64,000 nt of DNA from NCBI RefSeq assembly GCF_002272015.1, contig NZ_NPBY01000010.1:101231-165230 (forward strand), read 5' to 3'. Below, in pieces: positions 8,666 to 17,094 of this stretch (its first letter is position 1; every line of letters begins with the position of its first letter). The notes under the pieces were generated by a model. It was not told the origin of the DNA, searched no databases, and saw only the letters and a program-made list of their open reading frames with translations. This DNA comes from Paenibacillus campinasensis. GTDB lineage: Bacteria > Bacillota > Bacilli > Paenibacillales > Paenibacillaceae. The position numbers and the translations under genes were made by a program.

Positions 8666-9525
8666 AAGTGATACGCACAATAGAGGAGCTGCGTTCCGAG
8701 CTTCGCGAACGCACACATTCCGGACACGAGCCGGTCGGGCTCGTCCCGACGATGGGATATTTGCACGAAGGTCATGCGAGCCTGATGCGCAAAGCCCGTG
8801 AAATGACGCAGACGGTCGTTCTCAGCATTTTTGTCAATCCGATCCAATTCGGGCCGGGCGAGGACTATGAGACCTATCCGCGTGATGAAGCCAGGGATCT
8901 TGAGCTGGCTCGTGCTGAGGGGGTGGACATCGTCTTCATTCCATCCGTAGAGGTGATGTATCCCCAGCCGATCAAAACGAAGGTAAGCGTGGCTGACATT
9001 ACATCGCTGCTGTGCGGCGCATCCCGCCCGGGGCATTTTGACGGTGTGACGACCGTCGTAAGCAAGCTGTTTCATATCGTCAAGCCGGATTACGCCTTCT
9101 TCGGGATGAAGGATGCGCAGCAGGTGGCGGTCATTGAACAGATGGTCAGGGATCTAAGCATGGACATTACCATTGTTCCTTGTCCGATCGTCCGCGAGGC
9201 GGACGGTTTGGCGCTTAGCTCCCGCAACGTTTATCTGAAGCCCGAGGAAAGAAGACAGGCGCTTGTACTGTCCCGCTCGCTTCAGAAGGCGCGTGAGGCG
9301 ATTGCAAGCGGCCAGGCGGAAACGGCCGGGCAGATCCGGCAGCTCCTTCGGGATACGATTTCCGAAGCTCCGCTGGCCGATATCGATTATGTGGAAGCTG
9401 CGGTATTTCCGGAGCTTGATCCACTGCAGGACGAAGACAAAATAAGTGACGCCGAGGGACGGGTGCTGCTTGCGCTGGCTGTCCGGTTCGGCAGAACACG
9501 ATTGATTGATAATACGCTGATCTGA
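8662..9525 (+). CDS. panC: Pantothenate synthetase
   Basis: A 287-residue ATP-dependent ligase that joins pantoate and beta-alanine through pantoyl-adenylate. The cytidylyltransferase-like signature is [15 protein letters not shown] (about residues 28-42, HxGH site). The conserved [17 protein letters not shown] and the KMSKS-equivalent [15 protein letters not shown] (about 183-197) follow. It is coupled to panB by a 4-nt overlap. panD follows with its own ribosome site. Length is typical. Confidence 0.96.
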   Translation: MKVIRTIEELRSELRERTHSGHEPVGLVPTMGYLHEGHASLMRKAREMTQTVVLSIFVNPIQFGPGEDYETYPRDEARDLELARAEGVDIVFIPSVEVMYPQPIKTKVSVADITSLLCGASRPGHFDGVTTVVSKLFHIVKPDYAFFGMKDAQQVAVIEQMVRDLSMDITIVPCPIVREADGLALSSRNVYLKPEERRQALVLSRSLQKAREAIASGQAETAGQIRQLLRDTISEAPLADIDYVEAAVFPELDPLQDEDKISDAEGRVLLALAVRFGRTRLIDNTLI

Positions 9526-9547
9526 GCGAAAAGGGGTGGATAGAGTT

Positions 9548-9931
9548 ATGTTTAGAACGATGATGAAATCGAAAATTCATCGCGCAACGGTCACGGAAGC
9601 GAACCTGAATTATGTCGGCAGCATCACTATTGATGAAGATTTGATGGATGCGGCTGATCTGCTGGAGAATGAAAAAGTCCAGATCGTAAATAATAACAAC
9701 GGTGCCCGTCTGGAGACTTATGTGATTAAAGGCGAGCGCGGCAGCGGCGTCATCTGCCTGAACGGAGCCGCGGCCCGCCTCGTTCAGCCTGGCGATAATG
9801 TCATCATCATATCTTATGCCATGATGTCCAAGGAAGAATATACCAACCACAAGCCTACAGTCGTGATTGTGGATGCTGATAACAAGCCGGTGACCGCTGA
9901 TTACCACGAGGTGCACGCAACGGTTCTCTAA
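9548..9931 (+). CDS. panD: Aspartate 1-decarboxylase proenzyme
   Basis: A 127-residue pyruvoyl-dependent decarboxylase that makes beta-alanine for PanC. The self-cleavage site is YVGSITID near residues 22-29, where the Gly-Ser bond is cut and the Ser becomes the pyruvoyl group. The frame opens at GTG 9536, but ATG 9548 after AAGGGGTGG gives the normal start ([15 protein letters not shown]). It is the last gene of panBCD and is followed by a terminator. Confidence 0.95.
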   Translation: MFRTMMKSKIHRATVTEANLNYVGSITIDEDLMDAADLLENEKVQIVNNNNGARLETYVIKGERGSGVICLNGAAARLVQPGDNVIIISYAMMSKEEYTNHKPTVVIVDADNKPVTADYHEVHATVL

Positions 9932-9983
9932 AGAGCCAAAATGTAACGGATGGCCAAACGGATGAAAAGCACGGGTTCTACAG

Positions 9984-10020
9984 AAAATGAGATCAGGTCG
10001 TCGCACTGATCTCATTTTTT
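9984..10020 (+). terminator. panBCD terminator
   Basis: AAAATGAGATCAG, loop of nine, CTGATCTCATTTTTT. A 13-bp-class perfect stem with a T-run, placed 52 nt after panD. It also rules out the upstream start (9987) for the next gene. Confidence 0.9.
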
Positions 10021-10043
10021 ACGCTAAGGGTGGGATGCACGCT

Positions 10044-10673
10044 ATGTTTCAACATGTATTCGCTGAAATGAACAACATGTTAGATGAAATTGTGAAGCAT
10101 TACCCTTCTGCCAATGGTCCCCAAAAGCAGGCGCTGATCCAAAACTGGAACATGCTGAAAAACATGAGCGAAGGCATCATTGAAGAATGGCTGCATTTTG
10201 AAGAAAAGATGGCCATTTTTCGCGAAAGTGCGATCTCGCCTCCTGTTTTTCCGTCGACCGAAGCGCCGGAGCTCCAGCTGGACGAATTCGTCCGCGGTCA
10301 AGGTTATTACAAGCTGCTGATGTTTCGTCCGGCCATTGCACAATTTGAGCTGGCTGCCGCGATTTATCCGGACAGTCTCCTGATCCGGCTCTACATCGCC
10401 ATGTCCTATCTTCATCTGGGCGACACGTCCAGGGCGTTCGAGGGGCTCAAGTCGCTGTTGCCCCTTGCCGACGACAAGCGTCTGAAAGCGATGATTTACA
10501 ACGCTCTCGGCTGCGTCCAGGCCCTGAATGGTTGTACAGACAAAGCGGAAGAATGCTTTGCGCTGGCGATCCACAGCGATCCGACCCTGCCGGATCCGCT
10601 GATCAACCTGGAGGTATGCCACAAGAAGGGCGGCGAGCTGCAGTACGGAAGTCAGCTGATTTCGCTGCTGTAA
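10044..10673 (+). CDS. TPR-like protein between panD and dinG
   Basis: A ~209-residue soluble protein. The second half has tetratricopeptide-like helices: GQGYYKLLMFRPAIAQFELAA, then SLLIRLYIAMSYLHLGDTSRAFEGL, then AMIYNALGCVQALNGCTDKAEECFALA. The frame opens at 9987, but that codon lies in the panBCD terminator. ATG 10044 (or 10035) after AAGGGTGGG (10026-10034) is the better start. Role unknown; probably a protein-interaction adaptor. A strong terminator follows. Confidence 0.75.
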   Translation: MFQHVFAEMNNMLDEIVKHYPSANGPQKQALIQNWNMLKNMSEGIIEEWLHFEEKMAIFRESAISPPVFPSTEAPELQLDEFVRGQGYYKLLMFRPAIAQFELAAAIYPDSLLIRLYIAMSYLHLGDTSRAFEGLKSLLPLADDKRLKAMIYNALGCVQALNGCTDKAEECFALAIHSDPTLPDPLINLEVCHKKGGELQYGSQLISLL

Positions 10674-10695
10674 CCCCATATTCTGCACAAGGAAG

Positions 10696-10739
10696 CGATG
10701 CCAAGGAGACATGGAAGCCATGCCTTTGGCATCGTTTTT
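10696..10739 (+). terminator. Terminator before dinG
   Basis: CGATGCCAAGG pairs with CCTTTGGCATCG around a loop that itself contains CATGG/CCATG, followed by five T. It separates the TPR gene from dinG. Confidence 0.85.
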
Positions 10740-10816
10740 CATATCCGTGGAATGTTCAAAAACCCAAACTTCTGTTATGCTGAATATTAGTCTGGAAGAA
10801 AGGGATTTATACGAAC

Positions 10817-13702
10817 ATGAAATTTGCCGTATTGGATTTTGAAACTACGGGCAACCAGTCTGCCGATGAGATCATTCAGGTAGGGCTGGCCATCATAGAA
10901 GAAGATCGAAGCATATCCCGCGTGTACGGCACGTACGTCAATCCCGGGATTCCGATCCCGCCTTTTATTACCAGTTTGACAGGCATCACGGACAGCGACG
11001 TTGCCGATGCTCCAGAGCTGGAGGATATGATGATGGAGCTGGTGCCGATGCTGGACGATGTCGTGCTGGTCGGCCATAACGTGGCATTCGATTTCAACTT
11101 TTTGCAAAATGCGCTGGACCGCTGCGGATATTTGCCGTATAGCGGACGCATTCTGGATACGATGCATTTCTTGAAAATTTGCTTTCCGTCGTTGCCTTCG
11201 TATCAGCTCGGGATGGTGGCCTCGCATTTCGGCCTGGAGCATGACCGGCCGCATCAGGCGGACAGCGATGCACTTGCGACCGCGCAGGTGCTGCTGAAAT
11301 GCCTGGAGGAGATCGATGATCTTCCGCTGCTGACGATCCAGCGGCTGAGCGATTTGTTTGCCGATGAGGACAGCGATCTGGCCTGGTTTTTTGACGGCAT
11401 CCGTACGGAGCGGGAGCATCAGTCGATTCAGGACCTGGATACGTATACCTATTTCAGGCAGTTCGCACTTGCTGTGGATGACTGGACGGAGATCGCGCCA
11501 GTGCGGAATGAAGAGGAACCGAATCCGCTCGCCAGTGTCAGCTTTGATGAATATATGGAGCAGGTGCGCGGGCGTCTGCGGGACATTTTGCCACAGTACG
11601 AAACCCGGGAAGCGCAGGATATCATGATTGGTGAAGTGGTGAAAGCGCTGGACGAGGACAAGCACCTGCTGATCGAGGCAGGAACAGGAACGGGCAAGTC
11701 GCTCGGATATTTGCTGCCCTCCATCTATCAGAGCGTCAAGCAGGAGCAGAGGGTGATGGTGAGCACGCATACGATCAACCTGCAGGAGCAGTTAAGAGAG
11801 CGTGACATCCCACTGTTGACCAAGGCTGTTCCCTTCCCGTTCAAGGCTGCTGTCTTTAAGGGCAGGGGGCATTATTTGTGTTTGAGAAAATTTGAACATA
11901 AAATAAATAGAAGAGACTTCCATACGCCGAAGGAGGATGTCATCACCGCCGCACAGATGATCGTCTGGCTGACGCAAACGGAAAGCGGCGACGATGAAGA
12001 GCTTAATCTGGGAGGACGCGGGGGAGATTTCTGGGATACGGTGGCCAGCGATTCGGACTCTTGTCTCGGACGCGCCTGCCCGTGGTTCAGGAAATGCTTC
12101 TACCACCGGGCGAAGCATGAAGCCGGGCTGGCAGATGTCGTCATCACGAATCACTCCAAGCTGTTCACGGATGTGAAAGCGAATCATCAGCTGCTCCCGT
12201 CCTATGATCGTCTGGTTATCGACGAGGCGCATCATCTGGAGGATGTGGCCGGTAAGCATCTGGGCTTGTCGATGAAGTATTTTACCGTCACGCACACCCT
12301 CACCCGCTTGTACAAGGACAGCCGCAACGGGCAGCTGCCGGCTCTGCGCCAGATGCTCTCGGCCTCGGCCGAGGAGAAAGCGACCCAATGGATTGGCGTC
12401 ATCGACCGCTTGTATCCGGATCTGATTACGGTGAAAGAGAACTGGGACCGGCTGAACGAGCTGCTGTTCGGACTGATTCCGGACCGGGGGGATTCAGGCG
12501 AGTCGGGGCAGCTAACCATGCGCCTTTCCCCTGTCAAAAAGCCCAAGGATTGGGATAGTTTGGCCGAGATTGAGCGTCAGATTTATGTCACGCTGGGCGA
12601 ATGTATTCGCAAAGGCGAGCAGCTTGCAGCTGAAATCAAGGAAGAGCTGGACGACTATGGCGCGGACAGTCTCATTACCGACATCACCGGCTTATTCAAG
12701 GATCTCGCTTCTCACCGTGAAGGGCTGCACCAGTTTATGGCTTTGGATAATGAAGGTATCGTATACTGGATGGAGGCAAGCTCGAATTTCAAGAGCAAGT
12801 CGCTTCAGATGTATGCCGTTCCGGTGGATGTCAGCGCGCAGCTGAAAGAGCTGTTTTTTGATAAAAAGCGGAGTGTCATTCTGACCTCGGCCACGCTGTC
12901 GGTAGATAAATCGTTTCAATTCATGATCGACAGCCTCGGTCTTCAGGAAGCAGCTGAAGAAGGGCAGCTGCATACGGTTCAACTGCCTTCGCCGTTTAAC
13001 TACCGGGAGCAGGCGCTGCTTGTGATTCCGCGGGATTTCCCAAGCGTGAAGGGGACGGTGGGCGATCCGAAATTTGTGGATACGCTCGTTCAATCGCTGG
13101 CGCAAACGGCAGAGGCGACGAAAGGGCGGATGCTGGTGCTGTTCACTTCTTACCGCATGCTGCGTCAAGTGTACGAGCCCTTGAAGGAGGCGCTCTCCTC
13201 AAGCGAGATCGCTGTGCTGGGACAAGGGGTTGACGGGGGAAGCCGGACCAAGCTGATTCGCCGCTTTCAGGACAGCAGTGCATCTGTGCTGCTTGGCACA
13301 AGCTCGTTCTGGGAAGGGGTCGATGTTCCGGGCGAAGCCTTGACCTGCCTTGCGATCGTACGTTTGCCGTTTCAGCCGCCGAGCCATCCGCTGGTGGAAG
13401 CCAAGAGCGAACTGCTTCAGCAGCAGAAGAAGAACCCTTTTATGAAGCTGTCTGTGCCGCAGGCGGTCATCCGCTTTAAGCAGGGCTTCGGCCGGCTCGT
13501 ACGGACCGCGCAGGACAAGGGAATCGTGATCGTCTTTGACACGCGTGTGATCGAATCCTACTACGGGAAATATTTCTTGTACTCGCTGCCGGGCCCGAAG
13601 ATGGAGCATATGCCGACCGATCAGATGGTGCCGAGAATTGCCGAGTGGCTGAATCATAACAAGAAGAATGAAATCACCAATGACGAATCGTTATTACAAT
13701 AG
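10817..13702 (+). CDS. dinG: DinG-family exonuclease/helicase
   Basis: A 961-residue DNA repair protein. The N-terminal DEDD 3'-5' exonuclease domain starts VLDFETTG (residues 5-12) and continues through GHNVAFDFNFL and the HQADSDALATAQ motif. The SF2 helicase part has Walker A EAGTGTGKSLGYLLPS (about 281-296), DEAH box VIDEAHHLED (about 465-474) and C-terminal motif VI (FKQGFGRLVRT). Four cysteines near residues 354, 416, 421 and 427 lie where XPD-type helicases hold a 4Fe-4S cluster. Some firmicute DinG proteins lack the cluster, so a cluster here is inference. Confidence 0.94.
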   Translation: MKFAVLDFETTGNQSADEIIQVGLAIIEEDRSISRVYGTYVNPGIPIPPFITSLTGITDSDVADAPELEDMMMELVPMLDDVVLVGHNVAFDFNFLQNALDRCGYLPYSGRILDTMHFLKICFPSLPSYQLGMVASHFGLEHDRPHQADSDALATAQVLLKCLEEIDDLPLLTIQRLSDLFADEDSDLAWFFDGIRTEREHQSIQDLDTYTYFRQFALAVDDWTEIAPVRNEEEPNPLASVSFDEYMEQVRGRLRDILPQYETREAQDIMIGEVVKALDEDKHLLIEAGTGTGKSLGYLLPSIYQSVKQEQRVMVSTHTINLQEQLRERDIPLLTKAVPFPFKAAVFKGRGHYLCLRKFEHKINRRDFHTPKEDVITAAQMIVWLTQTESGDDEELNLGGRGGDFWDTVASDSDSCLGRACPWFRKCFYHRAKHEAGLADVVITNHSKLFTDVKANHQLLPSYDRLVIDEAHHLEDVAGKHLGLSMKYFTVTHTLTRLYKDSRNGQLPALRQMLSASAEEKATQWIGVIDRLYPDLITVKENWDRLNELLFGLIPDRGDSGESGQLTMRLSPVKKPKDWDSLAEIERQIYVTLGECIRKGEQLAAEIKEELDDYGADSLITDITGLFKDLASHREGLHQFMALDNEGIVYWMEASSNFKSKSLQMYAVPVDVSAQLKELFFDKKRSVILTSATLSVDKSFQFMIDSLGLQEAAEEGQLHTVQLPSPFNYREQALLVIPRDFPSVKGTVGDPKFVDTLVQSLAQTAEATKGRMLVLFTSYRMLRQVYEPLKEALSSSEIAVLGQGVDGGSRTKLIRRFQDSSASVLLGTSSFWEGVDVPGEALTCLAIVRLPFQPPSHPLVEAKSELLQQQKKNPFMKLSVPQAVIRFKQGFGRLVRTAQDKGIVIVFDTRVIESYYGKYFLYSLPGPKMEHMPTDQMVPRIAEWLNHNKKNEITNDESLLQ

Positions 13703-13747
13703 GAGCAAGCCGCAACATTTAATAGCCTGTTAATAGGGGGAGCATGC

Positions 13748-14413
13748 ATGAAATCGGATAAAATTTCAGAGGCTGTCGTTCGCAGATTGCCAGTATATCT
13801 GCGATACTTGAATGAGCTTCACAAACGGGAGGTTACAACGGTATCCTCCCAAGAGCTGGGGCAGAAGCTCGACTTGAACCCGGCGCAGATCCGTAAGGAT
13901 CTGGCGTATTTCGGCGATTTTGGCCGCAAGGGCATCGGTTATGATGTTTCTTATCTGATTGAGAAGATTCGCCAGATTCTGAAGCTGGACCAGAGAATTA
14001 ATGTCGCGCTGGTCGGGGCAGGTAATCTCGGACATGCGCTATCCAATTACAATGCATTTCTTAAGGATAATATGAAAATCGTAGCCGTCTTCGATGCGCA
14101 TCCGGCGAAAATCGGAACTAGCATCAACAATTTGACGGTGCAGCCGATGGAAGAGCTTGAGCGTACCGTGCGCGACAATGCGATCCGGATCGGGATCATT
14201 ACCGTTCCGGATTTTGAGGCCCAGAATGTGGCGAACCAGCTGATTTCCGCCGGCATTGAGGCCATATTGAATTTTGCGCCTATTATTTTGAAAGCACCGG
14301 CACATATCCGAATCCATACGGCAGACTTTACGACAGACCTGCAAAGTCTGGCCTACTATTTGGATAACGGGAAGGAGGAATCGGCTCATGAAGAAACACA
14401 AGTGGATGGTTGA
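13748..14413 (+). CDS. rex: Redox-sensing transcriptional repressor Rex
   Basis: A 221-residue NADH/NAD+ sensor that represses fermentation and respiration genes when NADH is low. The N-terminal winged helix includes SSQELGQKLDLNPAQIRKDLAYFGDFG (about 35-61). The C-terminal Rossmann domain has VALVGAGNLGHALSNY (about 88-103) and VFDAHPAKIG. Its end overlaps the deaminase gene by 26 nt. ackA, a plausible fermentation target, lies 5 kb downstream, though I did not identify a clear Rex site there. Confidence 0.95.
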   Translation: MKSDKISEAVVRRLPVYLRYLNELHKREVTTVSSQELGQKLDLNPAQIRKDLAYFGDFGRKGIGYDVSYLIEKIRQILKLDQRINVALVGAGNLGHALSNYNAFLKDNMKIVAVFDAHPAKIGTSINNLTVQPMEELERTVRDNAIRIGIITVPDFEAQNVANQLISAGIEAILNFAPIILKAPAHIRIHTADFTTDLQSLAYYLDNGKEESAHEETQVDG

Positions 14414-15689
14414 GAACGGCACCTTTGCTGTGTTAGAAGGCAACCAGTCGGTTATCAAGGGCTATATGGTGGTTGAGGATGACCGGATTACGTATATAGG
14501 GGAACAAAAACCGCAGATCGAGGAGCCGATCGAGATCATTGACGGAACCCATCTGCTGTTCCTGCCGGGACTGGTGAATACGCACGGCCATGCGGCGATG
14601 TCACTGCTCCGGGGCTACGGCGATGATCTGGCCCTGCAGGTATGGCTGCAGGAGAAGATGTGGCCGATGGAAGCCAAGATGAAGGCAGAGGACATTTATT
14701 GGGGAGCTTCCCTGTCAGTAGTCGAAATGCTGAAGGGCGGAACGACGGCTTTCGTTGATATGTACGATCATATGGATCAAGTCGCTTCGATTGTAGACCA
14801 GTCGGGAATGCGCGGCGTGCTAATGCGCGGCGTGATCGGCCTCTGTCCCCCTGAAGAGCAGCGTCAGAAGCTGAATGAAGCGATTGCGTTTGCGAAGGCG
14901 TGGCATGGGAAGGCCGATGGCCGCATCACATCGATGATGTCGCCGCATGCACCGTATACATGTCCACCGGAGCTGATCGAGATGTTTGTGCAGGCTTCTG
15001 AGGATCTAGATTTGCCGCTGCATACGCATATGTCGGAGACAAAAGCCGAAGTTCAGCAAAATGTGGATGATTACGGGCTCCGCCCGGTCGCGCATCTGGA
15101 GCGGCTCGGAGTATTCTCCCGACCGACACTGCTGGCGCATGCAGTTCATCTGACAGATGAGGAGATTGACATTCTTGCCAAGCACAACGTCGCGATCTCG
15201 CATAATCCGGGAAGCAACCTGAAGCTGGCAAGCGGCGTCGCGCGTGTCCCTGAACTGCTCAAGGCGGGCGTCACCGTCTCTCTCGGCACGGATGGCCCGG
15301 CGAGCAACAACAATCTGGACATGTTCGAAGAAATGCGGCTGGCTGCCCTCATTCATAAAGGGGTGAGCGGTGACCCGACAGCTGTACCGGCATCGGAAGC
15401 GCTGCGCATGGGTACGGAATATGGCGCGAAGTCCGCCTTCTTGAATGAGGTGGGCAGACTTGAAGTAGGCATAAAGGCTGACATGATCGCTCTGAACACG
15501 GATCAGGCCCATTTCCTGCCCCATACTGATTTCATCTCGCATGTCGTTTATTCGGCAAGCGCTAAAGATGTTGAGCATGTATGGGTGGACGGCAAACAGC
15601 TGGTTAAGAACGGGGAATGCCTCACCGTGGATGAGGAGCGCATTCGCCGTGAAGCCCAGCGCACGTTCGAGCGTCTGACGGCGCAGTAA
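14388..15689 (+). CDS. mtaD: 5'-methylthioadenosine / S-adenosylhomocysteine deaminase
   Basis: A 433-residue amidohydrolase that deaminates MTA or SAH to the inosyl form. The metal motif is LVNTHGHAAMSLLRGYGDDL (about residues 62-81), with MSPHAPYTCPPEL (about 183-195), HMSETKAEV (about 217-225) and LGTDGPASNNNLD (about 301-313) completing the active site. ATG 14388 follows GGAAGGAGG. The first 26 nt overlap the end of rex, so translation is probably coupled. The methionine-salvage cluster further on gives it metabolic context. Confidence 0.88.
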   Translation: MKKHKWMVENGTFAVLEGNQSVIKGYMVVEDDRITYIGEQKPQIEEPIEIIDGTHLLFLPGLVNTHGHAAMSLLRGYGDDLALQVWLQEKMWPMEAKMKAEDIYWGASLSVVEMLKGGTTAFVDMYDHMDQVASIVDQSGMRGVLMRGVIGLCPPEEQRQKLNEAIAFAKAWHGKADGRITSMMSPHAPYTCPPELIEMFVQASEDLDLPLHTHMSETKAEVQQNVDDYGLRPVAHLERLGVFSRPTLLAHAVHLTDEEIDILAKHNVAISHNPGSNLKLASGVARVPELLKAGVTVSLGTDGPASNNNLDMFEEMRLAALIHKGVSGDPTAVPASEALRMGTEYGAKSAFLNEVGRLEVGIKADMIALNTDQAHFLPHTDFISHVVYSASAKDVEHVWVDGKQLVKNGECLTVDEERIRREAQRTFERLTAQ

Positions 15690-15719
15690 GCATATTGACG
15701 TGGGAGCGGGGATGGCGGA

Positions 15720-16238
15720 TTGAAAAAACGAACCAAGTGGATATGGCTGAGTGTATCCGGCGTATTGCTGCTGCTGTTAGGCATTCAAATCTATTATTCT
15801 TATGTGATGACAGATTCATGGAATGAGGAAAGACTGGCCATTGGTGCGGCCAGACAGTATGGGAACCTGGTGACGGCGGACAAATCATACAAGTCGGTAT
15901 GGGGCGAAGATAATACATACTGGGTTGTTACCGGTCAGGGGCCGGATCAGCAGGAGCTGATCGTCTGGGTCAAATTCACCGAGGATAATGTGCCTGTGGA
16001 AGGTGCGGAGGGTGTTCATGCCGAGCCTTTGAGCAGCGGGTTGTCCGAAGAGCAGATGCGGGCGCAAATCCTCCAGGAAATGCCGAATGCCGTCATTAAA
16101 CGATTGGTGCCCGGCATGTATGAAGGGGAGTACGCCTGGCAGCTGTTGTATGAGAATAGCGGCCAGATCGGCTACCGATTCTATCGCTTTCAGGACGGCA
16201 ATCAGATCGGAAACGACATTATTTTGCCGAACCAGTAA
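15720..16238 (+). CDS. TseB-like (YpmB) DUF5590 membrane-anchored protein
   Basis: A 172-residue protein with one N-terminal transmembrane anchor (about residues 6-26, WIWLSVSGVLLLLLGIQIYY) and an extracytoplasmic part resembling two PepSY-like folds (NTYWVVTGQGPDQQELIVWVKF; YEGEYAWQLLYENSGQIGYRFYRF). Known: B. subtilis TseB/YpmB adjusts cell elongation through PBP2A and lies near dinG and asnS, as here. TTG start at 15720, in a GC-rich context with a weak ribosome site. Followed by a terminator. Confidence 0.75.
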   Translation: MKKRTKWIWLSVSGVLLLLLGIQIYYSYVMTDSWNEERLAIGAARQYGNLVTADKSYKSVWGEDNTYWVVTGQGPDQQELIVWVKFTEDNVPVEGAEGVHAEPLSSGLSEEQMRAQILQEMPNAVIKRLVPGMYEGEYAWQLLYENSGQIGYRFYRFQDGNQIGNDIILPNQ

Positions 16239-16327
16239 CACAAATGGCAGTGAAATCGGATGAATATGAAAGATCTGCGCCGATGTAAGATCGCGGGTGT
16301 AACGTTATCCGGTATTTTTTACAACAT

Positions 16328-16371
16328 AAAAAGGTCGAAAACAGTGCGCTCACGCTGTTTTCGACCTTTTT
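16328..16371 (+). terminator. Terminator after TseB-like gene
   Basis: AAAAAGGTCGAAAACAG, ten-base loop, CTGTTTTCGACCTTTTT. A perfect 17-bp stem with A and T runs on both sides, so it could work in either direction. Confidence 0.92.
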
Positions 16372-16436
16372 GTATTGGCATTGTGTACGAATTTCTGCAG
16401 AAGTTTATAATATATTCACAGGTTTATATGAAAAAG

Positions 16437-16538
16437 TATATAAAATGTGATATACTCTAATCTGTACTTAAAAGTATATTGTTGATATTTCGTTGTTTTG
16501 TGCTCTCGTATATATTGAAAGATATCACATTTTATATA
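16437..16538. promoter_or_regulatory. Paired inverted operator-like arms around promoter
   Basis: TATATAAAATGTGATAT (16437-16453) recurs exactly as its reverse complement at 16522-16538. Each arm is itself a near-palindrome (TATAT...ATATA, 14 of 18 positions symmetric). The left arm overlaps an extended -10 TGATATACT (16448-16456). The right arm lies just upstream of the ribosome site of the 16561 gene. Arm centres are ~84 bp apart, close to eight helical turns. This suits a looping repressor; alternatively the arms could pair in DNA or, if transcription starts upstream, in RNA. Confidence 0.6.
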
Positions 16539-16560
16539 GAAAGATAGAAGGAGGAACTTC

Positions 16561-17094
16561 ATGAAACTACGTATTGTTCCTATTGCATTGACGGTTGTTC
16601 TGTCGTCAGTGGTCCTCTTTGGCGGTTGGTTTCTATATCAGAAGTTGGCGGTTCAAAGCCCGCTTCACCAAATTGTCTCTACGTATGATGGCGTGAAGAG
16701 CGCTCATATTGATATTAAACAGGATACGGTGAACTTGAAACTGGATTTGGAGCCGGACACGAATCTTCAAGGCCTCGTTCAGAAAATCCAGCAAGAAGGA
16801 ACATCCGTGATCGGGAGTAAAGAATTAAAGATCGACGTGGAGGATCATTCCTCCGAGGAACTGAATGAATGGTGGGATCGTGCGATGCTTTCGGTCGCGG
16901 AGGCGATGGATAACAGGCAGTATACGGGAATCCAGACTTCGCTGGAACAGCTCGCCCAGGCTTCGCCGCATTTGCAGGCGAAGGCTTCCATTGATGATAA
17001 GAATGTATATGTAAGTCTGTCCGACGGCAAGTCGGCCAAATTTATTATCCTTCCAAGACAGGGCGGTCAGATGGGGGTGTGGAACCATGTCTAA
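16561..17094 (+). CDS. Membrane-anchored protein coupled to FtsH-like protease
   Basis: A 177-residue protein I do not recognise. It has an N-terminal signal anchor (about residues 5-26, ending in GGWFLYQKLAV) followed by ~150 residues predicted outside the cytoplasm, rich in charged residues and without cysteines or enzyme motifs. A segment near 45-90 alternates hydrophobic residues (VKSAHIDIKQDTVNLKLDLE) as in a small alpha/beta fold. The ribosome site is AGAAGGAGG. Its stop overlaps the start of the FtsH-like gene by 8 nt, so the two products are probably made together. Confidence 0.75.
   Translation: MKLRIVPIALTVVLSSVVLFGGWFLYQKLAVQSPLHQIVSTYDGVKSAHIDIKQDTVNLKLDLEPDTNLQGLVQKIQQEGTSVIGSKELKIDVEDHSSEELNEWWDRAMLSVAEAMDNRQYTGIQTSLEQLAQASPHLQAKASIDDKNVYVSLSDGKSAKFIILPRQGGQMGVWNHV

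Larger units (their letters stand above)
16239..16560. other. 322-nt intergenic region with terminator and promoter
   Basis: No gene is seen here. It holds a bidirectional-looking terminator (16328-16371), then an AT-rich promoter region with two inverted operator-like arms (16437-16454 and 16521-16538), and ends in the ribosome site GAAGGAGG of the next gene. Confidence 0.8.

Noticed and set aside
9987..10034. Earlier start for the TPR gene after panD
   Set aside because: This segment is the panBCD terminator hairpin; better ATGs follow a ribosome site at 10026-10034.
16260..16460. 66-codon plus-strand frame after the TseB-like gene
   Set aside because: It runs through a strong terminator and the promoter region; no ribosome site and no homology recognised.
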